DNA of 36,914 nucleotides. It comes from Devosia geojensis. GTDB taxonomy: Bacteria; Pseudomonadota; Alphaproteobacteria; Rhizobiales; Devosiaceae. Positions 1-7,811 of the stretch are shown piece after piece; positions within the stretch are counted from its first letter, which is position 1, and the number at the start of each line of letters is the position of its first letter. The DNA lies in the NCBI RefSeq assembly GCF_000969415.1, contig NZ_JZEX01000120.1, positions 1-36,914 on the forward strand. The letters are read 5' to 3'. Position numbers and translations under genes: made by a program. The notes beneath the pieces were generated by a model. It made no database searches. It worked only from the letters and a program-made list of their open reading frames with translations, and was not told the origin of the DNA.

Positions 1-3000
1 CGGCCGGGGCGAGGGCGGCTTCCTGCTTGAGGGCCGTCGACGCGCGCAGCGCCGTCACCGTAGAGGTCTGCATGGCCCCGACCGGGTTGGCCTCGACATG
101 GGCCGTCGGCACCAGCATCAGCGCCGCGTTCTGCACCTTGCCGCGGGTCATTCCGCGGGAGACAAAGCGCTCAGCGGGCACCGGGGCGGGCGCGGCGCCC
201 GAGCGCGCGCTCTGTTCCTCGGCAACGCCCTTGCTGAGCGAAGTCGGCGAGTCCGGGTTGACGTGCGCCAGGTCGTTGCGGTCGAGGTAGGAGACCGCGA
301 GCTCGCGGAACACGTAGTCGAGGATCGACGTGGCGTTCTTGATCCGGTCGTTGCCCATGACCATGCCGGCCGGCTCGAAGCGGGTGAAGGTGAAGGCCTC
401 CACATATTCGTCGAGCGGCACGCCGTATTGCAGGCCCAGCGAAATGGCGATGGCGAAGTTGTTCATCATCGCACGGAAGGCGGCGCCTTCCTTGTGCATG
501 TCGATGAAGATCTCGCCCAGCCGCCCGTCGTCGTATTCGCCGGTGCGCAGGTACACCTTGTGCCCGCCGACGATCGCCTTCTGCGTATAGCCCTTGCGCC
601 GGTCCGGCATCTTCTCGCGGCGGCGCACCTCGATCTCGCGCTCGATGATCTTCTCGACGATGCGCTCGGCGACCGCCGGCACGCGCTCGCCGGCCGCGAT
701 GGCGACGAGCTGCTCGGCGGCCTCTTCTTCGTCCTCATCGTCCTCGTCGGCAAACAGCGAGGAGTTGAGCGGCTGCGAAAGCTTGGAGCCGTCCCGGTAG
801 AGCGCGTTGGCCTTCAAAGCCAGCCGCCAGGAGAGCATGTAGGCGTTCTTGGCGTCCTCGACGGTCGCGTCGTTGGGCATGTTGATGGTCTTGGAGATCG
901 CGCCCGAGATGAAGGGCTGCGCCGCCGCCATCATCAGGATGTGCGATTCGACCGAGAGGTACCGCTTGCCGATCTTGCCGCAGGGCGTCGCGCAGTCGAA
1001 CACCGGCAGGTGTTCCTCCTTGAGGAACGGCGCGCCCTCGAGGGTCATCGCCCCGCACACATGGATGTTGGCGGCCTCGATGTCCTTCTTGCTGAAACCG
1101 AGGAACGGCAGCAGCTCGAAGGAGAAATCGTTGAGCTGCACGTCGGTGACGCCGAGGCTCTTCAAAAAGTCGGCGCCCAGCGTCCACTGGTTGAACACGA
1201 ACTTGATGTCGAAGGCCGACTTCAGCGCCGCGTTCAGCGCCTCGATCTTCTCGTCGGTGAAGCCCTTGGCCCTGAGCGTTCCCGGATTGATCCCCGGCGC
1301 CTGGTTGAGGTTGCCGTGGCCGACCGCATAAGCCTCGATCTCGGCGATCTGGTCCTCGCTGTAGCCGAGGGTGCGCAGCGCCGGGGGCACGGCCCGGTTG
1401 ATGATCTTGAAGTAGCCGCCGCCGGCGAGCTTCTTGAACTTGACGAGCGCAAAGTCCGGCTCGATGCCCGTCGTGTCGCAGTCCATGACGAGACCGATGG
1501 TCCCCGTCGGTGCGATCACGGAAACCTGCGCATTGCGGTAGCCGTGCTTTTCGGCCAGCGCCAGCGCCGCGTCCCAGGCGGCCTTGGCCCGCTCGCCGAG
1601 GTTCGCGTCCGGCAGGTTCGCATGGTCGAGCGCCACCGGATTGATCGACAGGCCCTCATAGCCCTCGGCATTGCCGTGGGCGGCGTTGCGATGGTTGCGG
1701 ATCACGCGCAGCATGTGCTTGGCGTTGCGCTTGTAATCCTTGAACGGCCCCAGCTCCTTGGCCATCTCGGCCGAGGTCGCATAGGAGACGCCCGTCATGA
1801 TGGCGGTGACGGCGCCGGCGATGGCGCGGCCTTCCGCCGAGTCATAGGGAATGCCCGAGGTCATCAGCAACCCGCCGATATTGGCGTAGCCGATGCCGAG
1901 GGTCCGGTATTCGAAGGAGCGCTCGGCGATCGCCCGCGACGGGAACTGCGCCATCATCACCGAAACTTCGAGCACGATCGTCCACAGCCGCACGGTATGC
2001 TCGTACGCGGCCGTGTCGAACACGCCGTCCTTGCCGCGATAGGGCAGGAGGTTGATCGAAGCTAGATTGCACGCCGTGTCGTCGAGGAACATGTATTCCG
2101 AACACGGGTTCGACGCGTTGATCGGCCCGGCTTCCGGCGAGGTGTGCCACTCGTTGATGGTCGTGTGGTACTGGATGCCCGGATCCGCCGAGGCCCAGGC
2201 GGCGTAGCCGACCTGCTCCCAGAGGTCGCGCGCCTTCAATGTCTTGGTGACGTTCCCCTTGATGCGCCCGATGAGGTTCCAGTCCCCGTCCGCCTCGACG
2301 GCGTTAAGGAAGTCGTCGGTCACGCGCACCGAGTTGTTGGAGTTCTGGCCGGAAACGGTCAGGTACGCCTCGCTGTCCCAGTCGGTGTCGTAGACCGGGA
2401 ATTCGATATCCGTATAGCCTTGCTTGGCGAACTGGATGACGCGGTAGATGTAGTTCTCCGGCACCAGCGCCTTCTTGGCCGCGCGCACTTCGCGCTTCAG
2501 CGCCGGGTTCTTGGCGACGTCGAAGCAGTCGTCGCCATTGCCGTCGCAGTTGACGGCGGCCTTCATGATGGCCTTCAAGTGCTTGGAGACGGTCTTGGAG
2601 CCGGTCACGAGCGCGGCGACCTTCTGCTCCTCCTTCACCTTCCAGTTGATGTACTGCTCGATATCCGGGTGGTCGATGTCGACGACGACCATCTTGGCCG
2701 CGCGCCGGGTCGTGCCGCCGGATTTGATCGCGCCCGCCGCCCGGTCGCCGATCTTGAGGAACGACATCAATCCCGAGGACTTGCCGCCGCCCGAGAGCTT
2801 CTCACCCTCGCCGCGCAGCCGCGAGAAGTTGGAGCCCGTGCCCGAACCGTATTTGAAGAGCCGCGCCTCGCGCACCCAGAGATCCATGATGCCGTTCTCG
2901 TTGACGAGATCGTCTTCCACGGACTGGATGAAGCAGGCGTGCGGCTGGGGGTGCTCGTAAGCGGATTTGCTCTGCACGAGCTTACCGGTGAACGGGTCGA

Positions 3001-3529
3001 CGTAGAAGTGCCCCTGGCCGGGGCCGTCGATGCCATAGGCCCAGTGGAGGCCCGTGTTGAACCACTGCGGGGAATTGGGGGCGACGCGCTGGCTGGCGAG
3101 CATGTAGGCGAGCTCGTCGAAGAAGGTGCGCGCATCCTCCTCGCTGTCGAAATACTTGCCCTTCCAGCCCCAGTAGGTCCAGGTGCCGGCGAGACGATCG
3201 AACACCTGCCGGCTGTCCATCTCGGAGCCGAAACGCTCGCCCTCGGGGAGCGCCGCCAGCGCCTTCTCGTCGGCCACCGAGCGCCACAGCCACGAGGGAA
3301 CGTCGTTCTCTTCGACCTTCTTCAGGACCTTGGCGACGCCCGCCTTGCGGAAATACTTCTGCGCGATGATGTCGACCGCGACCTGGCTCCAGGCGGCCGG
3401 CACGGCGATGTTCTCGAGCTTGAAGACCACGGAACCATCGGGGTTGCGGATTTCGCTCGTGGCCGAGCGGAACTCAATACCGGCATAACGGTCTGCATTG
3501 GCCTTGGTGAATCGACGTTCGATACGCAT
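1..3529 (-). CDS. nrdJ: Vitamin B12-dependent (class II) ribonucleoside-diphosphate reductase, 3' end cut by window edge
   Basis: Converts ribonucleotides to deoxyribonucleotides with adenosylcobalamin as radical source, oxygen-independently, in the cytoplasm. The frame runs open from the ATG at 3529 down to base 1 (1176 codons) and has no stop in the window, so the C-terminus lies outside; the family is usually about 1200-1260 residues. Visible motifs are HACFIQ (Cys199, the position of an active-site cysteine), [17 protein letters not shown] (N474-C476-E478, the radical/active-site signature) and APTGTIG near residues 668-674 (phosphate binding). GGGGA lies 6 bases before the ATG, which supports the start. 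The large antisense ORFs on the + strand over this gene are shadows. The gene stands alone, divergent from the NDUFA12-like gene, and is preceded by NrdR-like boxes. No other RNR gene is in the window. Confidence 0.97.
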   Translation of the reverse strand, partial: MRIERRFTKANADRYAGIEFRSATSEIRNPDGSVVFKLENIAVPAAWSQVAVDIIAQKYFRKAGVAKVLKKVEENDVPSWLWRSVADEKALAALPEGERFGSEMDSRQVFDRLAGTWTYWGWKGKYFDSEEDARTFFDELAYMLASQRVAPNSPQWFNTGLHWAYGIDGPGQGHFYVDPFTGKLVQSKSAYEHPQPHACFIQSVEDDLVNENGIMDLWVREARLFKYGSGTGSNFSRLRGEGEKLSGGGKSSGLMSFLKIGDRAAGAIKSGGTTRRAAKMVVVDIDHPDIEQYINWKVKEEQKVAALVTGSKTVSKHLKAIMKAAVNCDGNGDDCFDVAKNPALKREVRAAKKALVPENYIYRVIQFAKQGYTDIEFPVYDTDWDSEAYLTVSGQNSNNSVRVTDDFLNAVEADGDWNLIGRIKGNVTKTLKARDLWEQVGYAAWASADPGIQYHTTINEWHTSPEAGPINASNPCSEYMFLDDTACNLASINLLPYRGKDGVFDTAAYEHTVRLWTIVLEVSVMMAQFPSRAIAERSFEYRTLGIGYANIGGLLMTSGIPYDSAEGRAIAGAVTAIMTGVSYATSAEMAKELGPFKDYKRNAKHMLRVIRNHRNAAHGNAEGYEGLSINPVALDHANLPDANLGERAKAAWDAALALAEKHGYRNAQVSVIAPTGTIGLVMDCDTTGIEPDFALVKFKKLAGGGYFKIINRAVPPALRTLGYSEDQIAEIEAYAVGHGNLNQAPGINPGTLRAKGFTDEKIEALNAALKSAFDIKFVFNQWTLGADFLKSLGVTDVQLNDFSFELLPFLGFSKKDIEAANIHVCGAMTLEGAPFLKEEHLPVFDCATPCGKIGKRYLSVESHILMMAAAQPFISGAISKTINMPNDATVEDAKNAYMLSWRLALKANALYRDGSKLSQPLNSSLFADEDDEDEEEAAEQLVAIAAGERVPAVAERIVEKIIEREIEVRRREKMPDRRKGYTQKAIVGGHKVYLRTGEYDDGRLGEIFIDMHKEGAAFRAMMNNFAIAISLGLQYGVPLDEYVEAFTFTRFEPAGMVMGNDRIKNATSILDYVFRELAVSYLDRNDLAHVNPDSPTSLSKGVAEEQSARSGAAPAPVPAERFVSRGMTRGKVQNAALMLVPTAHVEANPVGAMQTSTVTALRASTALKQEAALAPA

Positions 3530-3766
3530 GCGTAGTCCCCAATTTGGCGGGCACGGGCCCGCGAGCCGAAAACCGGCTTCTCCGTGTGTCTTGTCGTTGA
3601 CGCTTACCAACCAGTCCGCTCGCGCGGGCCGGAAACTTGCCCCGCGCCCCGCTTACGCCCCGGTCTGGTGCCGGCGCTCTTGAAGCGAGACTTGCTCGAG
3701 GCGATCGCATCGCCCCGGACCGTCGAAAAGACTGTTCCGATTCAAACGGGCCGTCAACGCCAGAAA

Positions 3767-3782
3767 TCACAAGGTCTAGTGT
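3767..3782 (-). promoter_or_regulatory. NrdR box 1 upstream of nrdJ (candidate)
   Basis: TCACAAGGTCTAGTGT agrees with the NrdR palindrome ACACWATATNTTGTGT at about 13 of 16 positions, counting W and N as matches. It lies 238 bases upstream of the nrdJ start. NrdR is the ATP/dATP-sensing repressor of ribonucleotide reductase genes. The second half of the pair is at 3798-3813. Assignment is by motif only. Confidence 0.65.
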
Positions 3783-3797
3783 TCGGGCGGTCCTTCG

Positions 3798-3813
3798 AGA
3801 CAACCACTAGTAT
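3798..3813 (-). promoter_or_regulatory. NrdR box 2 upstream of nrdJ (candidate)
   Basis: AGACAACCACTAGTAT matches the NrdR consensus at about 11 of 16 positions and shares the pattern ACAA-NNN-CTAGT with box 1. The centre-to-centre distance is 31 bases, three helical turns, which is the usual arrangement of tandem NrdR boxes. The region from 3530 to 3766 between boxes and gene is GC-rich leader with no ORF I believe; I looked for B12-box features of a cobalamin riboswitch there and did not find them. Confidence 0.6.
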
Positions 3814-4016
3814 GGGTAATATGTGGATTGCGGGGACAAAGTTCAAGCGAAACACGGGGTTTGGGGGCGTGTTCTTGCCTTCTTGAAGCAGGCGATGAAC
3901 ACCTCCTTCGTCCTGCTAGGAATCACCGCTAAGCACGCGCGGAATCGAGCGGATCGAGAACGCGGCATCCGCCGGAAACCGGGCGTTAACCATAGTCCCG
4001 TTTGACGAGACTCATG

Positions 4017-4032
4017 TGACAGAACGCTGTCA
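4017..4032. promoter_or_regulatory. Perfect 6+6 inverted repeat, possible operator
   Basis: TGACAG-AACG-CTGTCA is a perfect palindrome 155 bases upstream of the NDUFA12-like start, in the otherwise featureless divergent region between nrdJ and that gene. A GTTAACCATAG sequence, resembling a CtrA half-site, lies about 25 bases to its left (from 3985). It could be a regulator site or chance. Confidence 0.25.
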
Positions 4033-4187
4033 AGCACCGAAATTTTGCGGCATGTGAAGAGGGTAGGGGGAACCACCAGCGCTTGTGTCGGGTAAGGTGC
4101 CCGCACACGCGCGCTTGGGGCTAGGCTCGCGCCACCTTGCATGTTACATCCCGCCTGACAGACTTCTCTTCGGCACGGAATCGTCTC

Positions 4188-4586
4188 GTGGCAAGCAACG
4201 GCATCAAGCAGTTCCTCTCGGAAATCTTCGTCTGGTGGCACGGCCAGACCTGGGGCACCCGCCTCTGGATCCGGCGGTTCGGCAAGCAGGTGGGCACCGA
4301 CGAGTTCGGCAACCGCTACTACCTCGATAAAAAGCACGGCCGTCGCTACGTGATGTACAACGGCCCCGCCGAGGCTTCGACCATTCCTCCCGGCTGGCAC
4401 GGCTGGATGCACTATCGCACCGACGTGATCCCCACCGAAACCAACTACAAGCCGCGCGACTGGCAGAAGCCGCACGAGCCGAACCTGACCGGCACCGCCG
4501 CCGCCTACCGGCCGGACGGCAGCCTCATGAACAAGGGCGAGCGCCCGCGCGTCACCGGCGACTACGAGGCCTGGTCGCCCGAGTGA
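4188..4586 (+). CDS. NDUFA12/B17.2-like NADH:ubiquinone oxidoreductase accessory subunit
   Basis: 132 residues. It is the bacterial homologue of the mitochondrial complex I accessory subunit NDUFA12, found in alphaproteobacteria as a peripheral complex I protein. The family core is visible: FVWWHGQTWGTRLW near the N-terminus, then VGTDEFGNRYY, RRYVMYNG, PPGWHGWMHY and a proline-rich end. I chose the GTG at 4188 because the sequence that follows, ASNGIKQFLSEIF, matches where the family begins; an in-frame TTG at 4137 would add 17 residues of no family likeness. The ribosome binding site is weak (GGAA about 10 bases upstream). Followed by the DUF2155 gene, its usual partner in alphaproteobacteria. 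Confidence 0.9.
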   Translation: MASNGIKQFLSEIFVWWHGQTWGTRLWIRRFGKQVGTDEFGNRYYLDKKHGRRYVMYNGPAEASTIPPGWHGWMHYRTDVIPTETNYKPRDWQKPHEPNLTGTAAAYRPDGSLMNKGERPRVTGDYEAWSPE

Positions 4587-4623
4587 GCGGCGGGCGTGGG
4601 GCATGCATTCCACTTCTGAACCA

Positions 4624-4737
4624 CCCCCCTCCCAACCTCCCCCGCAAGGGGGGAGGTGCAATGCTGTTCCCTTGACTGGATCGTGCATCGAGCACGATGC
4701 GGCACCTCCCCCCTTGCGGGGGAGGATGGGAGGGGGG
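4624..4737. repeat. C/G-rich palindromic repeat, family A copy 1
   Basis: Two 36-base arms, 4624-4659 and 4702-4737, are inverted copies with one mismatch. Each arm itself contains a hairpin of the form CCTCCCCC-GCAA-GGGGGAGG. A smaller hairpin, TCGTGC-ATCGA-GCACGA, sits in the middle at 4681-4697. Related copies lie at 26238-26343 and, cut off, at 36816-36833. This looks like a REP/BIME-type dispersed element. Its right arm supplies the first codons of the DUF2155 gene as called here. Confidence 0.85.
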
Positions 4738-5151
4738 TATCTCGGTCTTGCCGCGATGCTTTTGGCAGCCCTGGCCCTGCCGACCGCCGCCCACGCCCAA
4801 CCCATAGCCAACCCTATCGCGGTCTTCGCCGGGCTCGACAAGATCACCGCGCGCCTCACCCAGTTCGACGTCTATATCGGCGAAACGGTCCTGTTCGGCG
4901 CCCTCGAGATCACGCCGCGCGCTTGCTACAACCGATCGGCGAGCGAGACGCTGCAGCGCACCTCCGCCTTCATCGAGGTGGACCAGCGCAGCCTCAACGG
5001 CACCTCGCAGCGCATCTTCGCCGGCTGGGTCTTCGCCGACAGTCCGGCCCTCAACGCCGTCGATCACGCCGTCTACGACGTCTGGCTCGTCGAATGCAAG
5101 ACGAGCTCCGACGTGCCGCCGCCCGAAGCGCGCGACTCATCGGGCCAATAA
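4726..5151 (+). CDS. DUF2155 domain-containing exported protein
   Basis: 141 residues from the ATG at 4726. A hydrophobic stretch ending in PTAAHAQ gives a signal peptide with cleavage after AHA (about residue 24), so the protein is probably periplasmic. The conserved body follows: AVFAGLDKITARL, FGALEITPRACY, RIFAGWVFADSPALN and VYDVWLVECK, with one cysteine in each of the ACY and VECK motifs. Function is unknown; the family usually sits beside the NDUFA12 gene, as here. The start is uncertain. ATG 4726 lies inside the right arm of repeat A1 with the Shine-Dalgarno-like GGGGGAGG directly abutting it; ATG 4756 gives a very short signal peptide; ATG 4603 would translate the whole repeat. It converges with the APH-like gene, with only six bases between. 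Confidence 0.8.
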   Translation: MGGGYLGLAAMLLAALALPTAAHAQPIANPIAVFAGLDKITARLTQFDVYIGETVLFGALEITPRACYNRSASETLQRTSAFIEVDQRSLNGTSQRIFAGWVFADSPALNAVDHAVYDVWLVECKTSSDVPPPEARDSSGQ

Positions 5152-5157
5152 CGGCTT

Positions 5158-5932
5158 TCAGAAGAACTCGTCGAGCAGCCGGTAAAAAGCGATCTTGTCT
5201 GCGTCCGGCTCGATCCCATAGGCGGCAAGAAAGTCGCCGACGGCATCGGATCCCGCGTTGAACGCGATGCTGCGTGTCGTGAGCGCCAGGTCCTGGTGAC
5301 GGTCGGCGACGCCCAGCCGCGCGCAGTCGATGAACCCGGAGAACCTGCCGTCCGCGACCATGAAGTTGGGCATGCACGCATCGCCGTGGCAGACGACGAG
5401 GTCGTTCTCCTCCGGCATCCGGGGCCGTGAGCCTGGCCAGCAGTTCCACGGCCGTGCGCCCGAGATGCTCGTCATCGAAATCGGTCTCGTCGACCGCTCC
5501 GCTGCTGGTGCGGTGCTCGGCCATCGGGATCGTGACGGCAAGCCGTCGGTCGAACGGGCATGTTGCCGGATCGATCGCATGCAACCTCCGCAGCGCCAGC
5601 GCGCATTCGCGCACGAGCTGTTCGGTCGGCAGCTCCGGCGTCGAGGCCATGTCGGTGCCCGGCACCGCCGACATCAGCAGCCAATGCCGCCCGTCGGCCT
5701 CGCAAGTGTCGATTACACGGGGTGCCGACAGTCCGGCCGTTTCGAGCCAGCGCAGCGCTGCGACTTCCGCCGGCAGTTCGCAAAAGGGGCCAACAGTCTC
5801 GCTCTTGACGAAGAGGTCCGGCTCACCCTCTCGCCGCAGCCGCACCACATCGGCGCCGGACTTGCCGATATCCTGCGCATGGCCGTCAAAGAGACCGAAC
5901 CGGTCGCGCCAGGCGGCGGGCAGGTGGGTCAT
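5158..5932 (-). pseudogene. APH(3')-type aminoglycoside phosphotransferase, frameshifted
   Basis: Homologous to aminoglycoside 3'-phosphotransferases (the neo/aph family), which use ATP to phosphorylate aminoglycosides in the cytoplasm. The N-terminal part begins MTHLPAAWRDRF at 5932 and carries LFVKSE (ATP-binding Lys), [10 protein letters not shown] and [13 protein letters not shown]. The C-terminal part, in another frame, carries [13 protein letters not shown] (catalytic loop), [16 protein letters not shown] (metal-binding Asp) and ends FYRLLDEFF like the family. The two halves meet at a GGGG run at 5421-5424 (+ strand); removing one G restores a frame of about 257 residues, close to the usual 264. 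So there is one extra base: a true mutation or an error in a homopolymer. Apart from the frameshift no key residue is missing. ATGA overlap with aat suggests co-transcription. Confidence 0.8.
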
Positions 5933-6561
5933 CTGCGGTCCCAGGCCCACCAGTCGCCCTCGGCCTCCAGCGCTTCGGCCAGCCGGTTCTCGTATTTCTC
6001 GCGGGGGATCTCGATGCCGCCGAGCGAGGCGAGGTGGGGGGTCACGAACTGCGTGTCGAGCAGGCTGAAGCCTCCGGCCATCAACCGCTCGACGAGATGG
6101 GCAAGCGCGATCTTGGAGGCGTCGGTGCGCCGGTGGAACATCGATTCCCCGAAGAACGCGCCGCCGATGGCAAGGCCGTAAAGCCCGCCCGCGAGCTCCT
6201 CTCCGTCCCACACCTCGACAGTGTGTGCGACGCCGCGCCTGAAGAGCTCGCCGTAGACCGAACGGATGGACCTGTTGATCCAGGTGCTCGGCCGGTCCGG
6301 CGCCGGTTCCGCACAGCCGTCGATGATCCCCGTGAAGTCGGTATCGACCCGTACAGAAAAATCATGGCTGCGCAACGTCTTGCGCAGGCTTTTTGAGATT
6401 TTGAACCCATCGAGCGGCAATATGCCCCGCTGGTCCGGCGAAACCCAGAAGAGATCGGCCGAAGTCGCGTCCTCTGCCATCGGGAAAATGCCTGCCCGAT
6501 AGGCGCGCAGGATCAGCTCCGGCGTGATCTCGATGTCGAACGGGTTGGACGGGCGGGACAT
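5929..6561 (-). CDS. aat: Leucyl/phenylalanyl-tRNA--protein transferase
   Basis: 210 residues. Transfers Leu or Phe from aminoacyl-tRNA to N-terminal Arg/Lys of proteins, creating N-degrons for ClpS/ClpAP in the cytoplasm. Family motifs seen: YRAGIFPM, FWVSPDQRGILPLD, NRSIRSVYGELFRRGVAHTVEVW, GGLYGLAIGGAFFGESMF and LLDTQF. I start at ATG 6561 (MSRPSNPFDIEI), which matches the family length; the frame extends a few codons further upstream to 6576. The stop overlaps the APH-like start in ATGA. In many alphaproteobacteria aat follows accC directly; here a hydrolase gene and a MITE lie between them. Confidence 0.95.
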   Translation of the reverse strand: MSRPSNPFDIEITPELILRAYRAGIFPMAEDATSADLFWVSPDQRGILPLDGFKISKSLRKTLRSHDFSVRVDTDFTGIIDGCAEPAPDRPSTWINRSIRSVYGELFRRGVAHTVEVWDGEELAGGLYGLAIGGAFFGESMFHRRTDASKIALAHLVERLMAGGFSLLDTQFVTPHLASLGGIEIPREKYENRLAEALEAEGDWWAWDRR

Positions 6562-6638
6562 GAGCCTATTCCGCACGCTGGCGCAGGATGCGGCCGCTCG
6601 TTACTGTCGACCGAGTCGGTGTTTTGTTGGGGGCAGGT

Positions 6639-7646
6639 GTGCGCAAGCGCATGATCGCTATTCTCGTCGCCGTGGCAGGCCTGTTTGTTGTGTATGTCGT
6701 TGGTGGCGGCATTTTCTTCAACCACATGCTCAACCGAATCCTTGTCGTCGGCAATGCCGTTCTCGCCACGCCCGAGAACCCCGAGGCCACGCCATATGAC
6801 CTGTCCTATCGCGGCGATCCGCGCGAGGCGTTCGGCTTCGATTTCGAGACCGTCGCGATCGCGACGGAGGGCGGAGAGGCGCCTGCCTGGCTGGTGAGGC
6901 CGCAGGTCCCCTCGCGCGATGTCTGGGCCATCTTCGTGCACGGTATCGCGGGCACCCGCGAGGGTGGCTATCGGTATCTGCCGGCGCTGCACGCAGCCGG
7001 CTATCCAGCGCTGATGATCACCTATCGCAACGATGTCGGCGCACCGTCCTCGCCGCAGGGCATCTACAGTTTCGGCCTGACCGAATGGCCGGACCTCGAC
7101 GCAGCCGTCGAATACGCCCTGGCCAACGGCGCCGCCCGAGTCATCATCGCGGCCGACTCGATGGGCGGCGGAGTGCTCGGGCAGTTCCTCAAGAACTCAG
7201 GCCATGCCGGCAACGTCGAAGCATTGCTGATGGATTCGCCCGCCCTTGATTTTCCAGCCATTGCCCGGTCGAGCGCGGAAGCGTTCCATCTGCCGTTCGC
7301 AGGACTCTTGGCCAAGGGAGCCCAGGCGTTGTTCGCCATTCAGCACGGTGTCGATCTTTCCGAGGCCGAGGTGTTGCCGAACCTTGCCGCATTTCCTGGA
7401 CCGGTCATGCTCGTCCACGGTTCGGGCGACCGCATAGTGCCCATCGGGATCAGCGAGCGCTTGCTGACGATGCGGTACGGGCAGACCCTCTTCCTGCGCA
7501 CGCACGCCGATCATCTCCAGTCGCGCGCGGAAAACCCGGAGCGCTACGACCGCACCTTGAAGGCGTTTCTTGCCGCGCTGCCTGGGGAGCAAGGCGAACG
7601 CCTCGCCGCCAGGTGCGAAGACGTTTCGTCGGAACTCGTCTGCTAA
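6639..7646 (+). CDS. Membrane-anchored alpha/beta hydrolase
   Basis: 335 residues. An N-terminal RKR followed by a hydrophobic segment (about residues 5-25, MIAILVAVAGLFVVYVVG) suggests an inner-membrane anchor or uncleaved signal. The hydrolase fold shows the oxyanion-hole motif FVHGIAG, the nucleophile elbow ADSMGG (Ser174), the acid in GSGDRIVP (Asp264) and a C-terminal His in HADH (His289 or His292). The substrate cannot be told. I start at GTG 6639 because GGGGG lies five bases before it and it keeps the basic N-terminus; ATG 6651 is the alternative. The gene lies on the opposite strand to its neighbours and separates accC from aat, so it looks like an insertion into an older gene order. 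The divergent gap 6562-6638 must hold promoters for it and aat; I see no clear ones. Confidence 0.85.
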   Translation: MRKRMIAILVAVAGLFVVYVVGGGIFFNHMLNRILVVGNAVLATPENPEATPYDLSYRGDPREAFGFDFETVAIATEGGEAPAWLVRPQVPSRDVWAIFVHGIAGTREGGYRYLPALHAAGYPALMITYRNDVGAPSSPQGIYSFGLTEWPDLDAAVEYALANGAARVIIAADSMGGGVLGQFLKNSGHAGNVEALLMDSPALDFPAIARSSAEAFHLPFAGLLAKGAQALFAIQHGVDLSEAEVLPNLAAFPGPVMLVHGSGDRIVPIGISERLLTMRYGQTLFLRTHADHLQSRAENPERYDRTLKAFLAALPGEQGERLAARCEDVSSELVC

Positions 7647-7660
7647 GAATGGCGATTGGT

Positions 7661-7811
7661 CCTAGGTTGTGTGGACAGTTAGGTCAGGGTGAGCCGAAAA
7701 GGGTGGTTTTTGAGAACCGGCGCGCAGCGTACGTTCGGGTACGTGAGCACGGCAAGCGCAGAAAACCGCCCTTTGCAGGCCGCCATCACCTAAATGTCCA
7801 CACAACCTAGG
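7661..7811. mobile_element. 151-bp palindromic MITE-like element
   Basis: The ends are inverted repeats: CCTAGGTTGTGTGGACA at 7661-7677, and its reverse complement at 7795-7811. The match continues inward with one mismatch to TTAGGT, then again as GAAAAGGGTGGTTTT against AAAACCGCCCTTTGC. The centre is a hairpin, CGTAC at 7728-7732 and GTACG at 7739-7743, so the whole element can fold on itself. It encodes nothing. CTAG at both ends (7662-7665 and 7807-7810) could be a 4-base target duplication of the YTAR kind used by IS5-family transposases; that family link is inference. Its right end overlaps the accC stop codon. Confidence 0.75.

Noticed and set aside
98..3535. Long + strand frames (655 and 463 codons) over the first 3.5 kb
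   Set aside because: They are antisense to nrdJ, whose - strand frame has clear family motifs throughout; the codon bias of a high-GC gene leaves the opposite frame open.
3530..3766. Cobalamin riboswitch upstream of nrdJ
   Set aside because: Considered because the enzyme needs B12, but no B12-box or other core riboswitch sequence is visible on the correct strand.
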